DNA of 5,371 nucleotides from NCBI GenBank assembly GCA_026390195.1, contig JAPLGK010000096.1:1-5371 (forward strand). The letters are read 5' to 3'. Below, piece by piece: positions 1-5,371 of this stretch (positions within the stretch are counted from its first letter, which is position 1; each line of letters starts with the position of its first letter). Source of the stretch: Caldisericota bacterium (lineage in GTDB: Bacteria > Caldisericota > Caldisericia > Cryosericales > Cryosericaceae). The position numbers were made by a program, and so were the translations under genes. A model generated the notes under the pieces. It was not told the origin of the DNA, searched no databases, and saw only the letters and a program-made list of their open reading frames with translations.

Positions 1-827
1 AGCACAGTGCCGCCGGCATTGGCAAACGCCGTGCAGGCTTGCTCCTGGTCGGCAAGCGCCTCAACGTCCCAGGTATCCTGGCCGAGAGCCCGCTCCCGTT
101 GAATAGCAATACTCTTCACGTCGCGCGGGCTGTGCCCCGCCCCAAAACGCACCGTATAGACCCGGTACCGTTCCTTGATGGATTCCACCGAATCCTGAAG
201 GATCGTGCGACCAGAGCGCATGAACGCCACCGTATCACAGATCTTCTCGACTTCGCTCAGAATGTGCGATGAAAAGAAGACCGTCAGGTTGCGCCGGGCT
301 GTCTCGTCTGCCAGCACGCCCAGGAAATGTGACCGAACCATGGGGTCCAGACCCTCGGTGGGCTCGTCGAGGATGAGCAATTCCGGTTCCGTCGAGAGAG
401 CGATATAGAGCCCAAGCAACTTGCGCATGCCTTTGGAATATGTAGAGATCTTGCGCGCGAGCGGCAGTTCGAAGACAGTCTGCAGCCTCCGCACGTTCTC
501 CTGCACGGAGCAGCCGTACAGTCGCGCGTTGAACTCCAGGATCTCGAGGCCCGTCATGTGTGGATAGAGTGAAAAGTCCTCGGGTACGAATCCGATGCGC
601 CGCCGGAGGACCGTTCCATCTCCTGACGGGATGGCACCAAGAACTGTGAGTGATCCAGCCGCAGGCTCCATCAAGCCGAGCATCAGCTTGATGCTGGTCG
701 TCTTGCCCGCGCCATTTGGACCCATCAGGCCAAAGATGCTGCCCGTCGGAACAGTCAGACACATGTCCTCCAGCGCCCGTACCTGTTCATACGACTTGCT
801 GACGTCAACCATTTCTATCGCATTCAT
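1..827 (-). CDS. ABC transporter ATP-binding protein (ABC-2/YtrB/BcrA-like), partial at the left edge
   Basis: This is the ATP-hydrolysing subunit of an ABC transporter; it would sit on the cytoplasmic face and drive a membrane partner not present here. About 275 residues are visible and the C-terminus is cut by the window edge; relatives are usually about 300. The start is the ATG at 827, in MNAIEMVDVSKSYEQV, preceded by AGGGAGG about 6-9 bases upstream. It overlaps the stop of the GntR gene by ATGA, so the two are translationally coupled. Visible motifs: Walker A GPNGAGKTT (residues 36-44), a Q-loop region GFVPED with Glu at 83 in place of Gln, signature YSKGMRK (130-136) instead of LSGGQ, Walker B LLILDEPTEGLD (150-161) and the switch His in SSH (188). 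The Glu at the Q-loop and the YSKGM signature are usual, as I recall, in exporters paired with ABC-2 permeases. Residues after about 210 are the less conserved C-terminal extension. Substrate unknown; the regulator context suggests drug, peptide or envelope-stress export (inference). Confidence 0.93.
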   Translation of the reverse strand, partial: MNAIEMVDVSKSYEQVRALEDMCLTVPTGSIFGLMGPNGAGKTTSIKLMLGLMEPAAGSLTVLGAIPSGDGTVLRRRIGFVPEDFSLYPHMTGLEILEFNARLYGCSVQENVRRLQTVFELPLARKISTYSKGMRKLLGLYIALSTEPELLILDEPTEGLDPMVRSHFLGVLADETARRNLTVFFSSHILSEVEKICDTVAFMRSGRTILQDSVESIKERYRVYTVRFGAGHSPRDVKSIAIQRERALGQDTWDVEALADQEQACTAFANAGGTV

Positions 828-1216
828 GAACTCCCTCCCTGGTCATGCTCTTTCGCAGAATGCTGTTTGCGCTTCTCCAACCGTTCGATGAGGTCGTCGA
901 TCGTGAGACCAGCGTTGCGAGCCTCGATGACCAGCATTTCCACCATGTGTTCCAGGCGTTCTGTCTCCACGCCGATCCTGCCTTCCCGCACAAACGTCCC
1001 CTTGCCGCTGACGGTCTCGACCATACCCTCGCGCTCCAGGTCCCTGTATGCCTTGGCGACCGTATTCGGGTTGACAGCCAGCTTGACGGCAAGTTCGCGT
1101 ACGGTAGGCAGCTGATCGCCCGGGCGCAGAGTGCCGAGAGCTGCACCATTCCTGACCAGCTGTATGATCTGGAGGTACACGGGCACGCCATCATATGGGT
1201 TCACATAGAATTCCAT
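824..1216 (-). CDS. GntR-family transcriptional regulator, YtrA subfamily
   Basis: A 130-residue DNA-binding repressor. The N-terminal winged helix-turn-helix spans about residues 10-77 and shows family marks: PVYLQI, the LRPGDQLPTVRELA stretch, VNPNTVAKAYRDLEREG and the wing GKGTFV. The remaining 50 or so residues form a short helical tail with no large effector domain, which is the YtrA type. The frame opens with GTG-ATG-ATG at 1222, 1219 and 1216. I choose 1216 because the Shine-Dalgarno AAGAGG (1227-1222) overlaps the first candidate and lies 5 bases from the third. The gene precedes the ABC ATPase and overlaps it by ATGA, the classic YtrA-repressor/ABC-exporter layout. Its promoter carries a perfect inverted repeat, so autorepression is likely. 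By analogy with Bacillus subtilis YtrA it may answer cell-wall-active compounds, but the inducer cannot be read from sequence. Confidence 0.93.
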   Translation of the reverse strand: MEFYVNPYDGVPVYLQIIQLVRNGAALGTLRPGDQLPTVRELAVKLAVNPNTVAKAYRDLEREGMVETVSGKGTFVREGRIGVETERLEHMVEMLVIEARNAGLTIDDLIERLEKRKQHSAKEHDQGGSS

Positions 1217-1221
1217 CATCA

Positions 1222-1227
1222 CCTCTT
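1222..1227 (-). promoter_or_regulatory. Ribosome binding site of the GntR gene
   Basis: AAGAGG on the minus strand, extended as AAGAGGTGAT, pairs well with the 16S tail. It overlaps the possible GTG start at 1222 and therefore favours the ATG at 1216, which has 5-base spacing. The 5' base of this site is also the end base of the operator repeat, so repressor binding sits directly against the translation start region. Confidence 0.7.
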
Positions 1228-2158
1228 ATTGTACTATTACGATAGTACAATATGTTGGGTTGTCAAGAGTTGACTGAGAACTGCATGGTGGTTGGGTCGA
1301 GACTGGCCCTCTTACGGTCTGCTGAGCGTGAAGATGGCAACCTCGGGGGGGGCAGAGGAACCGAACAGGCAGGACACTCATACCAAGTCCCTGACTGACG
1401 TAGAGAGGAACGCCGTTGACCTGGTACAGGCCACGCACGAAGGGAGACCCCTCCAGGGCCGCCGTCAGTCGGTCTCCCCACAGAGGTAGTCTCACCTGGC
1501 CCCCATGCGTATGACCGGTAAGGACCAGCGAGGCATGCCCTGATGCCACGATGCTGGTCACGTCGTCTGGACAGTGTTCCAGCACGATCGCCTGCTCACC
1601 CGCTGCCAGACCGGAGAACCCCGCTTCGACATCCATGTGGTGGCTGTATGAATCATCGAGACCTACGATAGCAACTGGGCTCTCACCGGAGCGACGGCTG
1701 ATCCGTGTCAACTCGTTCTCCAGAACAACAAAGCCTGCCCCCCGCAGCTGGTCCAGGAACTGCTCCATGGCCTCCCCGTCATCGAAGCGCCAGTGTTCAT
1801 GATTTCCTGGGATGTAGACGACCGGGACGCCCGCCGCCTCACAGAGCTGCTTGGCCCACACGAGGACCACAGGAATGCTGGAACGTCTGTCGGCGATGTC
1901 TCCGGTGACGACAACGAGGTCAGGACGTTCGGTACGGACAGTATCGATTGCGCGCCATGCGGCCGGCGACGGGTAGCCCAGATGGGGGTCGCTCAACTGG
2001 ATGACACTTCCTCCATCCCACTCAACGGGCAGCCCTGCAACTCTCGCCTCGATCCGGCGTATAAGAAGAGTGTTTGGCTCGACGACTGCGGTCTCCAGGA
2101 ACAGAGCAGCAGCCACAGCCAGAGTCCAGAACAGCCGCTTGTGCCTGACCGTGGTCAC
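1226..2158 (-). CDS. Calcineurin-like metallophosphoesterase (YkuE/YaeI-like), second tandem copy, apparent 3' frameshift
   Basis: A metal-dependent phosphoesterase. From the GTG at 2158, residues 8-26 are a basic start plus a hydrophobic segment (KRLFWTLAVAAALFLETAV), so it is probably membrane-anchored with the catalytic domain outside. The metal-site motifs are complete: SDPH (56-59; relatives usually SDLH), GDIAD (86-90), GNHEHW (118-123), EHCPDD (194-199) and GHTHGGQ (215-221). The frame is also open back to GTG 2221 and ATG 2185, but these overlap the upstream gene by 67 and 31 bases. GTG 2158 forms a GTGA overlap with the upstream stop; none of the three has a clear Shine-Dalgarno. After VRFLCPP (265-271) the frame as given runs about 40 atypical residues to a stop at 1226. 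Dropping one base of the 8-G run at 1345-1352 gives PPEVAIFTLSRP and a TAA at 1312 (281 residues), matching the paralogue's PVRFLC/PIRFLC-type ending. Substrate unknown; B. subtilis YkuE and E. coli YaeI are the nearest characterised relatives I can name. Confidence 0.88.
   Translation of the reverse strand: MTTVRHKRLFWTLAVAAALFLETAVVEPNTLLIRRIEARVAGLPVEWDGGSVIQLSDPHLGYPSPAAWRAIDTVRTERPDLVVVTGDIADRRSSIPVVLVWAKQLCEAAGVPVVYIPGNHEHWRFDDGEAMEQFLDQLRGAGFVVLENELTRISRRSGESPVAIVGLDDSYSHHMDVEAGFSGLAAGEQAIVLEHCPDDVTSIVASGHASLVLTGHTHGGQVRLPLWGDRLTAALEGSPFVRGLYQVNGVPLYVSQGLGMSVLPVRFLCPPRGCHLHAQQTVRGPVSTQPPCSSQSTLDNPTYCTIVIVQ
1227..1252. promoter_or_regulatory. Candidate GntR/YtrA operator: 11-bp perfect inverted repeat
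   Basis: The plus strand reads TATTGTACTAT at 1227-1237 and its exact reverse complement ATAGTACAATA at 1242-1252, separated by TACG. The arms have the TACTAT/ATAGTA symmetry expected for a dimeric winged-helix repressor of the GntR family. The repeat lies immediately upstream of the gntR ribosome binding site and covers the predicted -10 box and transcription start, so binding would block initiation. The symmetry is seen directly; that the adjacent regulator binds it is inference from position and family. Confidence 0.8.
1239..1266 (-). promoter_or_regulatory. Predicted sigma70-type promoter of the gntR-ABC operon
   Basis: The minus strand has a perfect -35 TTGACA at 1266-1261. With a 16-bp spacer, TATCGT (1244-1239) is the best -10 candidate, matching four of six consensus bases. 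Transcription would begin near 1232, inside the inverted repeat, leaving a leader of roughly 16 bases before the ATG at 1216. The -35 is strong and the -10 weaker, so the exact -10 register is uncertain. The uncorrected reading frame of the upstream phosphoesterase gene runs across this promoter, which argues that frame is not the true one. Confidence 0.6.
1345..1352. other. Homopolymer of eight G (C on the coding strand), probable frameshift site
   Basis: Eight consecutive G on the plus strand fall at codons 269-272 of the second phosphoesterase gene. Upstream of the run the conserved phase is the annotated frame; downstream, the family-like C-terminal strand (EVAIFTLSRP, then TAA at 1314-1312) is in a frame reached only if the run is seven bases. 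It may be a sequencing or assembly miscount, a true mutation, or a slippery tract that varies between cells. Confidence 0.75.
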
Positions 2159-3027
2159 CGAGCGATTGATTCGTCCAGCCCGCATGACGTGAGCGTGATG
2201 AATGTCAGTTCGGGCCGGCACAGGAACCGTATGGGAACATGGCTCATGCCCATCCCGGCGTTGACATAGAAGAGTGTATCACCCAGCTTGAACAACCCAC
2301 GCGCGAAACGCGTGCCGTATCGCGAAGGAACACGCACAGCACCGATGAACGGCAGGCGGACCTGCCCTCCATGGGTGTGGCCGGCAAGGACTAGCCGTGC
2401 GGCAGGAAGCTGTGCCAGCTCCTCGAACGCCTCGGGAGCATGGGTCAGCACCAGCGCAAATGCGGTGTCGGGAACGCCCTTGAAGCTGGCATCCAGGTCC
2501 GCGTGCCCAAAGTACGGATCGTCAGTGCCGACAAGCCACATGCGGTCGCCATGTCGATGCACTGCGACATTCTGATTCGCCAGGACTCGAATGCCCGTCT
2601 CCACCTGCAAGCGCTCGTGCCACGCCGCAATGCTCTGTTTCGTCGGAAAAGCTCGATGGTCCCAGTTCCCAGGTACGACAAGCACCGGCACTCCAGCGGC
2701 GGCGCGCAGCTCGCTCAGGAATGCGAGGCATGCCGATGTCTGCTCCGCGTGATCGACAAGGTCACCCGTGATGACAGCAAGATGGGGGCGTTCTTTGCGG
2801 ATGACGTCGATCGCTCTACGGTAAGCCCGCGAAATGTGATGGAGATGCAGGTCCGACAACTGCGCGATCTTCAGGCCGTCAAAGCCTGCCGGCAACCACG
2901 GAGACGCGATCGTCAACCGAGTGACATCCAGCTGGAACGGCTCCCACAGGAAGCCTTCAGCCGCTGCGGCGCCCGCGAGTGTACCGCAGAGGATGCCTGC
3001 TGCCCTTCTTGTCGCTTCTCTGTTCAC
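2155..3027 (-). CDS. Calcineurin-like metallophosphoesterase (YkuE/YaeI-like), first tandem copy
   Basis: A 290-residue metal-dependent phosphoesterase. The frame is open upstream to 3168, but I choose GTG 3027: GGAGAG (3040-3035) lies at suitable distance, and the extra 47 residues upstream would cross the promoter and look non-protein-like. The N-terminus is MNREATRRAAGILCGTLAG, basic with a twin Arg and then small hydrophobic residues. It could be a weak Tat-type signal or a membrane anchor; Tat export is known for B. subtilis YkuE, but the consensus after RR is poor here. Motifs: SDLHLHH (58-64), GDLVD (88-92), GNWDH (120-124), LTHAPEA (194-200) and GHTHGGQ (216-222). Trp122 replaces the usual catalytic His of GNH[D/E], while the Asn metal ligand is kept. 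It ends in IRFLCRPELTFITL plus a short tail. The downstream paralogue shares the GHTHGGQVRLP block and the end region, so the pair arose by duplication. Substrate not known. Confidence 0.92.
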   Translation of the reverse strand: MNREATRRAAGILCGTLAGAAAAEGFLWEPFQLDVTRLTIASPWLPAGFDGLKIAQLSDLHLHHISRAYRRAIDVIRKERPHLAVITGDLVDHAEQTSACLAFLSELRAAAGVPVLVVPGNWDHRAFPTKQSIAAWHERLQVETGIRVLANQNVAVHRHGDRMWLVGTDDPYFGHADLDASFKGVPDTAFALVLTHAPEAFEELAQLPAARLVLAGHTHGGQVRLPFIGAVRVPSRYGTRFARGLFKLGDTLFYVNAGMGMSHVPIRFLCRPELTFITLTSCGLDESIAR

Positions 3028-3034
3028 GTGTCTT

Positions 3035-3040
3035 CTCTCC
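3035..3040 (-). promoter_or_regulatory. Ribosome binding site that fixes the start of the first phosphoesterase
   Basis: GGAGAG on the minus strand lies 7-9 bases before the GTG at 3027. It supports this internal GTG over the longer open frame reaching back to 3168, whose initiation region would lie upstream of the predicted promoter. Confidence 0.7.
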
Positions 3041-3069
3041 AGTGGCCGTGGTTGAAACGCAATACCGCG

Positions 3070-3098
3070 AGTATAGCGGCACAACAAACAAGAGGCAA
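3070..3098 (-). promoter_or_regulatory. Predicted sigma70-type promoter of the phosphoesterase pair
   Basis: On the minus strand, a -35 TTGCCT (3098-3093) is followed by exactly 17 bases and a -10 TATACT (3075-3070). Transcription would start near 3063, giving a leader of about 36 bases before the GTG at 3027. It sits just after the terminator of the preceding unit, as expected for the head of a new operon. No operator-like repeat is evident around it. Confidence 0.65.
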
Positions 3099-3110
3099 CG
3101 GCATAGAGTG

Positions 3111-3147
3111 AAAACCATGATGGCGGCGCCAATGCGCCGCCATCATG
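3111..3147 (-). terminator. Intrinsic terminator after the CoA-transferase gene
   Basis: A perfect 14-bp stem (plus-strand arms 3116-3129 and 3134-3147, CATGATGGCGGCGC and its complement) closes a four-base CAAT loop. Read on the minus strand it is followed by G and then TTTT (3114-3111). The T run is short but the stem is GC-rich. It lies 49 bases beyond the CoA-transferase stop and before the next promoter. No T run follows on the plus strand, so it acts in the minus direction only. Confidence 0.75.
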
Positions 3148-3155
3148 ATGAAGGA

Positions 3156-3179
3156 AGGAGGATGACAATGTCGCCTCCT
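3156..3179. repeat. Small imperfect hairpin between the CoA-transferase stop and the terminator
   Basis: Plus-strand AGGAGG (3156-3161) pairs with CCTCCT (3174-3179), and inside it GAC pairs with GTC around an AAT loop, with a small asymmetric internal bulge. It is not followed by a T run. It may help stabilise the 3' end of the mRNA, or be chance. Confidence 0.35.
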
Positions 3180-3196
3180 GTGTCGTCCGTCGGGCT

Positions 3197-4495
3197 CTAC
3201 AGCACGCCGAGCTTCTTCGCCTCCAACGACAGACTCTCTCTGAACTTCGGATGCGCTATCGCGATGAGGGCAAGCGCGCGCTCGCGCACGCTTCTTCCCT
3301 TCAGATGTGCCACACCATACTCTGTGACGACATAGTCAGTATCCTGACGGGGTACCGAGACGAAACTTCCCGGACTCAGCATCGGTACGATGGTCGAAAT
3401 CTCATCATCCTTCACGGATGAGCGCAGCGCGATGATTCCTTTCCCTCCCCGCGACAGTGTGGCGCCCCGGTGCATATCGAGCTGCCCACCAGTGCCGGTG
3501 TAGTGCCGGTACCCAATGGACTCGCTGCACACCTGTCCTGTCAGGTCCACCTGCAGCGACGTGTTGATGCTCACCATGCGGTCGTTCTGGGCGACGATGT
3601 ACGGGTCGTTCACGTAGGAGCCTCTGAGGAGCTCGACGCCGACGTTCTCGTCGACAAACTCGTAGAGGCCCTCCCCACCCATGGCGAAGGTGCCGACGAT
3701 CTTGCCCTTGTGAAGCGTCTTCTGGGTATTGTCGATGACTCCCGCCTTGACCAGGTCGACGATCCCGTCAGTGATCATCTCGGTGTGGATCCCCAGGTGC
3801 TTCTTCGCCGACAGGAACTTCATGATGGCGTTTGGAATGCCCCCGATGCCGATCTGCAGGGTCGCCCCATCATCAATGAGCTGGGCAATGTTCTCACCGA
3901 TGCGTTGCTCGACGTCCGTTGCCTGAATGACAGGGGTTGTCAGGAGCGGCGCGTTATTCTGCACCAGCAGGTCGACGTCGTCAACGTGCACCTGTGTGTC
4001 TCCAAACGTCCTGGGCAGGTTCTCGTTGATCTCCAGCACCACAAGGTCAGCGTTTTCGATCATGTCCTTTTCGTAGACGAGAGACAGGGACAAGGACATG
4101 AACCCGTGGCTGTCAGGGGGCGTTGCCGTCCCGACAAACACGTTGATCGGCTCCGCCTGGATCTTCTCTCGTCCGGCATTGTGCAGGTTGTTGGGGATGA
4201 ATGAGATGAGTCCCTTCTTGTAGAGCTCACGTTCAGCGCCGCCGAAGTACCAGCTCTCCATTCTGAATGGAGCATCAGCATCAGCTCCAACGTCAGCCAG
4301 GAATGGGTACTCCCTCAGGAGAAGGCAGGATACGACCTTCACGTTGCGTACACGGTCCCGGATACCGTGCAGCGACGACAGGAATCCCTGTGGCTGAGCC
4401 GCCGCCATTCCCACGACGACCGTGTCATTCGACATTATCCTGCCAAGCACTTCGTCCATCGAGACCAACTTGCCCATCCAGGATCCCTGCTGCAT
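3197..4495 (-). CDS. Acetyl-CoA hydrolase/transferase family CoA-transferase (4-hydroxybutyrate CoA-transferase-like)
   Basis: A cytoplasmic 432-residue enzyme of the family that moves CoA between short-chain acyl-CoAs and free carboxylates (Clostridium AbfT/Cat2, butyryl-CoA:acetate transferases), about the usual family length. I choose ATG 4495, with GGAGG 5 bases upstream; the frame extends to a TTG at 4516, but that has no such site. The N-terminal domain holds PPDSHGFMSLS (126-136) and LEINENLPRTFGD (154-166). The oxyanion-loop motif GIGGIPNA is at 216-223. GIHTEMITDG (235-244) places the probable catalytic Glu at 239, the position I recall as Glu238 in C. aminobutyricum AbfT. The C-terminal domain has SIGYRHYTGTGGQLD (326-340), SRGGKGI (348-354) and TDYVVTEYGVAHLKGRSVRERA (386-407). 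It lies 63 bases after the reductase gene and is followed by a terminator. The acyl substrates cannot be fixed; 4-hydroxybutyrate, butyrate, propionate and acetate are all plausible, and acetyl-CoA hydrolase is less likely. Confidence 0.93.
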   Translation of the reverse strand: MQQGSWMGKLVSMDEVLGRIMSNDTVVVGMAAAQPQGFLSSLHGIRDRVRNVKVVSCLLLREYPFLADVGADADAPFRMESWYFGGAERELYKKGLISFIPNNLHNAGREKIQAEPINVFVGTATPPDSHGFMSLSLSLVYEKDMIENADLVVLEINENLPRTFGDTQVHVDDVDLLVQNNAPLLTTPVIQATDVEQRIGENIAQLIDDGATLQIGIGGIPNAIMKFLSAKKHLGIHTEMITDGIVDLVKAGVIDNTQKTLHKGKIVGTFAMGGEGLYEFVDENVGVELLRGSYVNDPYIVAQNDRMVSINTSLQVDLTGQVCSESIGYRHYTGTGGQLDMHRGATLSRGGKGIIALRSSVKDDEISTIVPMLSPGSFVSVPRQDTDYVVTEYGVAHLKGRSVRERALALIAIAHPKFRESLSLEAKKLGVL

Positions 4496-4558
4496 CGTCC
4501 CCTCCCCTGAGATCAATTTGCTCCGTGTCTCACTCGACCTGCCGCCCGTCGGTCAAGT

Positions 4559-5344
4559 TCATGTTCCCAGGACGATGCCCCCGTCCACAGCCAGTGTTGC
4601 GCCGTGAACGAACGCAGCCTGGTCGGACGCGAGCCACACGTATGCATTTGCGATATCCTCAGGAGCCCCAATGCGTCCCATAGGCGTGTGGGCGACCATT
4701 CCTTCCAGGACCTTCTCTGGCATCGCAGCAACCATGTCCGTCATTATGAACCCAGGAGCAACCGCGTTCACGCGGATTCCATACTTGCCCAGTTCCCGGG
4801 ACCAGGTCTTCGTCATGGCGATCAGACCGGCCTTGGTGGCAGCGTAGTTGGTCTGGCCGAAGTTGCCATAGGCTGCAACCACCGAGCTGGCGCTCAGGAT
4901 GACGCCATGCCCCTGCTTAATCATGTGAGGAGCAACGGCCCTCGTCGCGACGAACACGCCTCTCAAGTTGACGCCGATGACGGCGTCGAAGTTGGCGTCC
5001 GACATCATCCCAGTGACGACCCCTTCCTTGTACTTGACCAGCTGACCGTCGCGCGTGATGCCGGCGTTGTTGACGAGTACATCAATATGACCCCATGTCT
5101 CGACAACCTCGGCAACTGCTTTCTCCACAGCCTCTGTATCGGCAACGTTCACCGCCTGGAACATCACAGGAGTATCCAACTGCTTCAGGTCGGCCAGCGT
5201 GGCCGCCCCTGCCTCGGCGTTCATGTCCCAGATGCTGATGCGCGCGCCCTCGTCCGCAAACCTCATGGCCGTGGCCCGGCCGATGCCGGCAGCTCCGCCC
5301 GTGACGATGACAACCTTGTCCTGCAGTCCGTATCCCTGTGTCAT
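4559..5344 (-). CDS. Short-chain dehydrogenase/reductase, FabG/acetoacetyl-CoA reductase-like
   Basis: A 261-residue classical SDR that reduces or oxidises a 3-oxo/3-hydroxy group using a nicotinamide cofactor. ATG 5344 has AGGGAGG (5356-5350) 5 bases upstream. Motifs: the Rossmann glycine loop TGGAAGIG (15-22), NNAG (92-95), and the catalytic set Asn126, Ser154, Tyr167 and Lys171 (YAATK), followed by VNAVAPGFIMTDM and a C-terminal VDGG. Asp40 ends the second strand (ISIWD), where NAD-dependent SDRs carry an acid; FabG and PhaB usually favour NADPH, so NAD(H) is predicted. The loop between NNAGITRD and the Asn helix (about 100-117) looks some 8 residues longer than in typical FabG. No other fatty-acid synthesis gene is nearby. 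The CoA-transferase 63 bases downstream suggests an acyl-CoA substrate such as 3-hydroxybutyryl-CoA (inference); a FabG role or another secondary alcohol cannot be excluded. Confidence 0.92.
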   Translation of the reverse strand: MTQGYGLQDKVVIVTGGAAGIGRATAMRFADEGARISIWDMNAEAGAATLADLKQLDTPVMFQAVNVADTEAVEKAVAEVVETWGHIDVLVNNAGITRDGQLVKYKEGVVTGMMSDANFDAVIGVNLRGVFVATRAVAPHMIKQGHGVILSASSVVAAYGNFGQTNYAATKAGLIAMTKTWSRELGKYGIRVNAVAPGFIMTDMVAAMPEKVLEGMVAHTPMGRIGAPEDIANAYVWLASDQAAFVHGATLAVDGGIVLGT

Positions 5345-5349
5345 GGCTT

Positions 5350-5356
5350 CCTCCCT
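5350..5356 (-). promoter_or_regulatory. Ribosome binding site of the SDR gene
   Basis: AGGGAGG on the minus strand lies 5 bases before ATG 5344. The 15 or so bases between it and the window edge are too few to show a promoter, so whether this gene heads its operon is unknown. Confidence 0.75.
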
Positions 5357-5371
5357 CTCTACTTGACGCGT

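Noticed and set aside
235..762. Minus-strand 175-codon frame
   Set aside because: It is a shifted reading of the ABC ATPase. The true frame shows Walker A, signature and Walker B and is simply open to the window edge.
1262..1274. Short inverted repeat GTCAA-GAG-TTGAC at the gntR -35, giving a second TTGAC facing the other way
   Set aside because: Only 5 bp per arm and no convincing plus-strand -10 follows; no plus-strand gene exists for a divergent promoter to serve.
2440..3111. Plus-strand frames opposite the first phosphoesterase (also 1793-2269 opposite the second)
   Set aside because: Shadows of conserved minus-strand genes; Cys/Arg/Gln-rich with no domain and no ribosome site.
3116..3147. 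The 14-bp hairpin as a REP-like dispersed repeat
   Set aside because: Only one copy is visible here, and its position between stop and next promoter with a TTTT run fits a terminator.
3028..3168. N-terminal extension of the first phosphoesterase to an upstream start at 3168
   Set aside because: It would run through the predicted promoter and terminator hairpin, has no family-like sequence, and a good ribosome site supports GTG 3027.
2979..3335. Plus-strand frame with an AAGGAGG-like site before ATG 3168, running antisense to the end of the CoA-transferase gene
   Set aside because: The AGGAGG is half of a small hairpin, the predicted peptide from 3168 is only 55 residues with no family features, and it lies opposite a clear conserved gene. 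A chance ribosome site is the simplest reading.
3470..4204. Long plus-strand open frame of 244 codons opposite the CoA-transferase gene
   Set aside because: Its Val/Asp/Leu/His-rich composition is what a mirrored reading of a GC-rich gene gives; there is no recognisable domain, and the minus-strand frame carries the full family motifs.

Overview
The window is bacterial and densely coded, moderately GC-rich by eye. Every gene I can support lies on the minus strand, so it is described here in transcription order, from high to low coordinates. No RNA gene, mobile element, CRISPR array or phage gene was found. Gene content (YtrA-type GntR regulator with an ABC ATPase, YkuE/YaeI-like phosphoesterases, a 4-hydroxybutyrate/acetate-type CoA-transferase) fits a Firmicutes-like or Chloroflexota-like, possibly fermentative anaerobe. 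That assignment is inference only; nothing in the window fixes the phylum.

Unit 1 (5344 to about 3110) is a metabolic pair. A short-chain dehydrogenase/reductase of the FabG/acetoacetyl-CoA reductase type is followed after 63 bases by an acetyl-CoA hydrolase/transferase family CoA-transferase that keeps the family Glu. A 14-bp perfect hairpin followed by TTTT ends the unit. Together they would interconvert a hydroxyacyl or oxoacyl compound and move CoA between short-chain acids. The exact substrates cannot be read from the sequence.

Unit 2 (about 3098 to 1312) starts at a good sigma70-like promoter (TTGCCT, 17 bp, TATACT). It holds two tandem, clearly paralogous calcineurin-fold metallophosphoesterases with N-terminal membrane or export segments. 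The second gene appears to start at a GTG overlapping the stop of the first by 4 bases. Its 3' end carries an apparent one-base insertion in a run of eight G (C on the coding strand). Removing one base restores the family-typical C-terminus and a stop at 1312; as given, the frame runs on through the next promoter and operator to 1226.

Unit 3 (about 1266 to beyond the left edge) starts at a promoter with a perfect TTGACA box. Its -10 region is covered by an 11-bp perfect inverted repeat, a strong candidate autoregulatory operator. It encodes a YtrA-subfamily GntR repressor and, overlapping by ATGA, an ABC transporter ATPase that is cut off at base 1. The membrane partner is presumably just outside. 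Such cassettes in Firmicutes answer cell-envelope stress or export compounds; this is family knowledge, not shown here.

The window looks like ordinary chromosomal sequence rather than a new system. The most notable signals are the homopolymer frameshift, the GntR operator, and the departure of the first phosphoesterase from the canonical GNH[D/E] motif.
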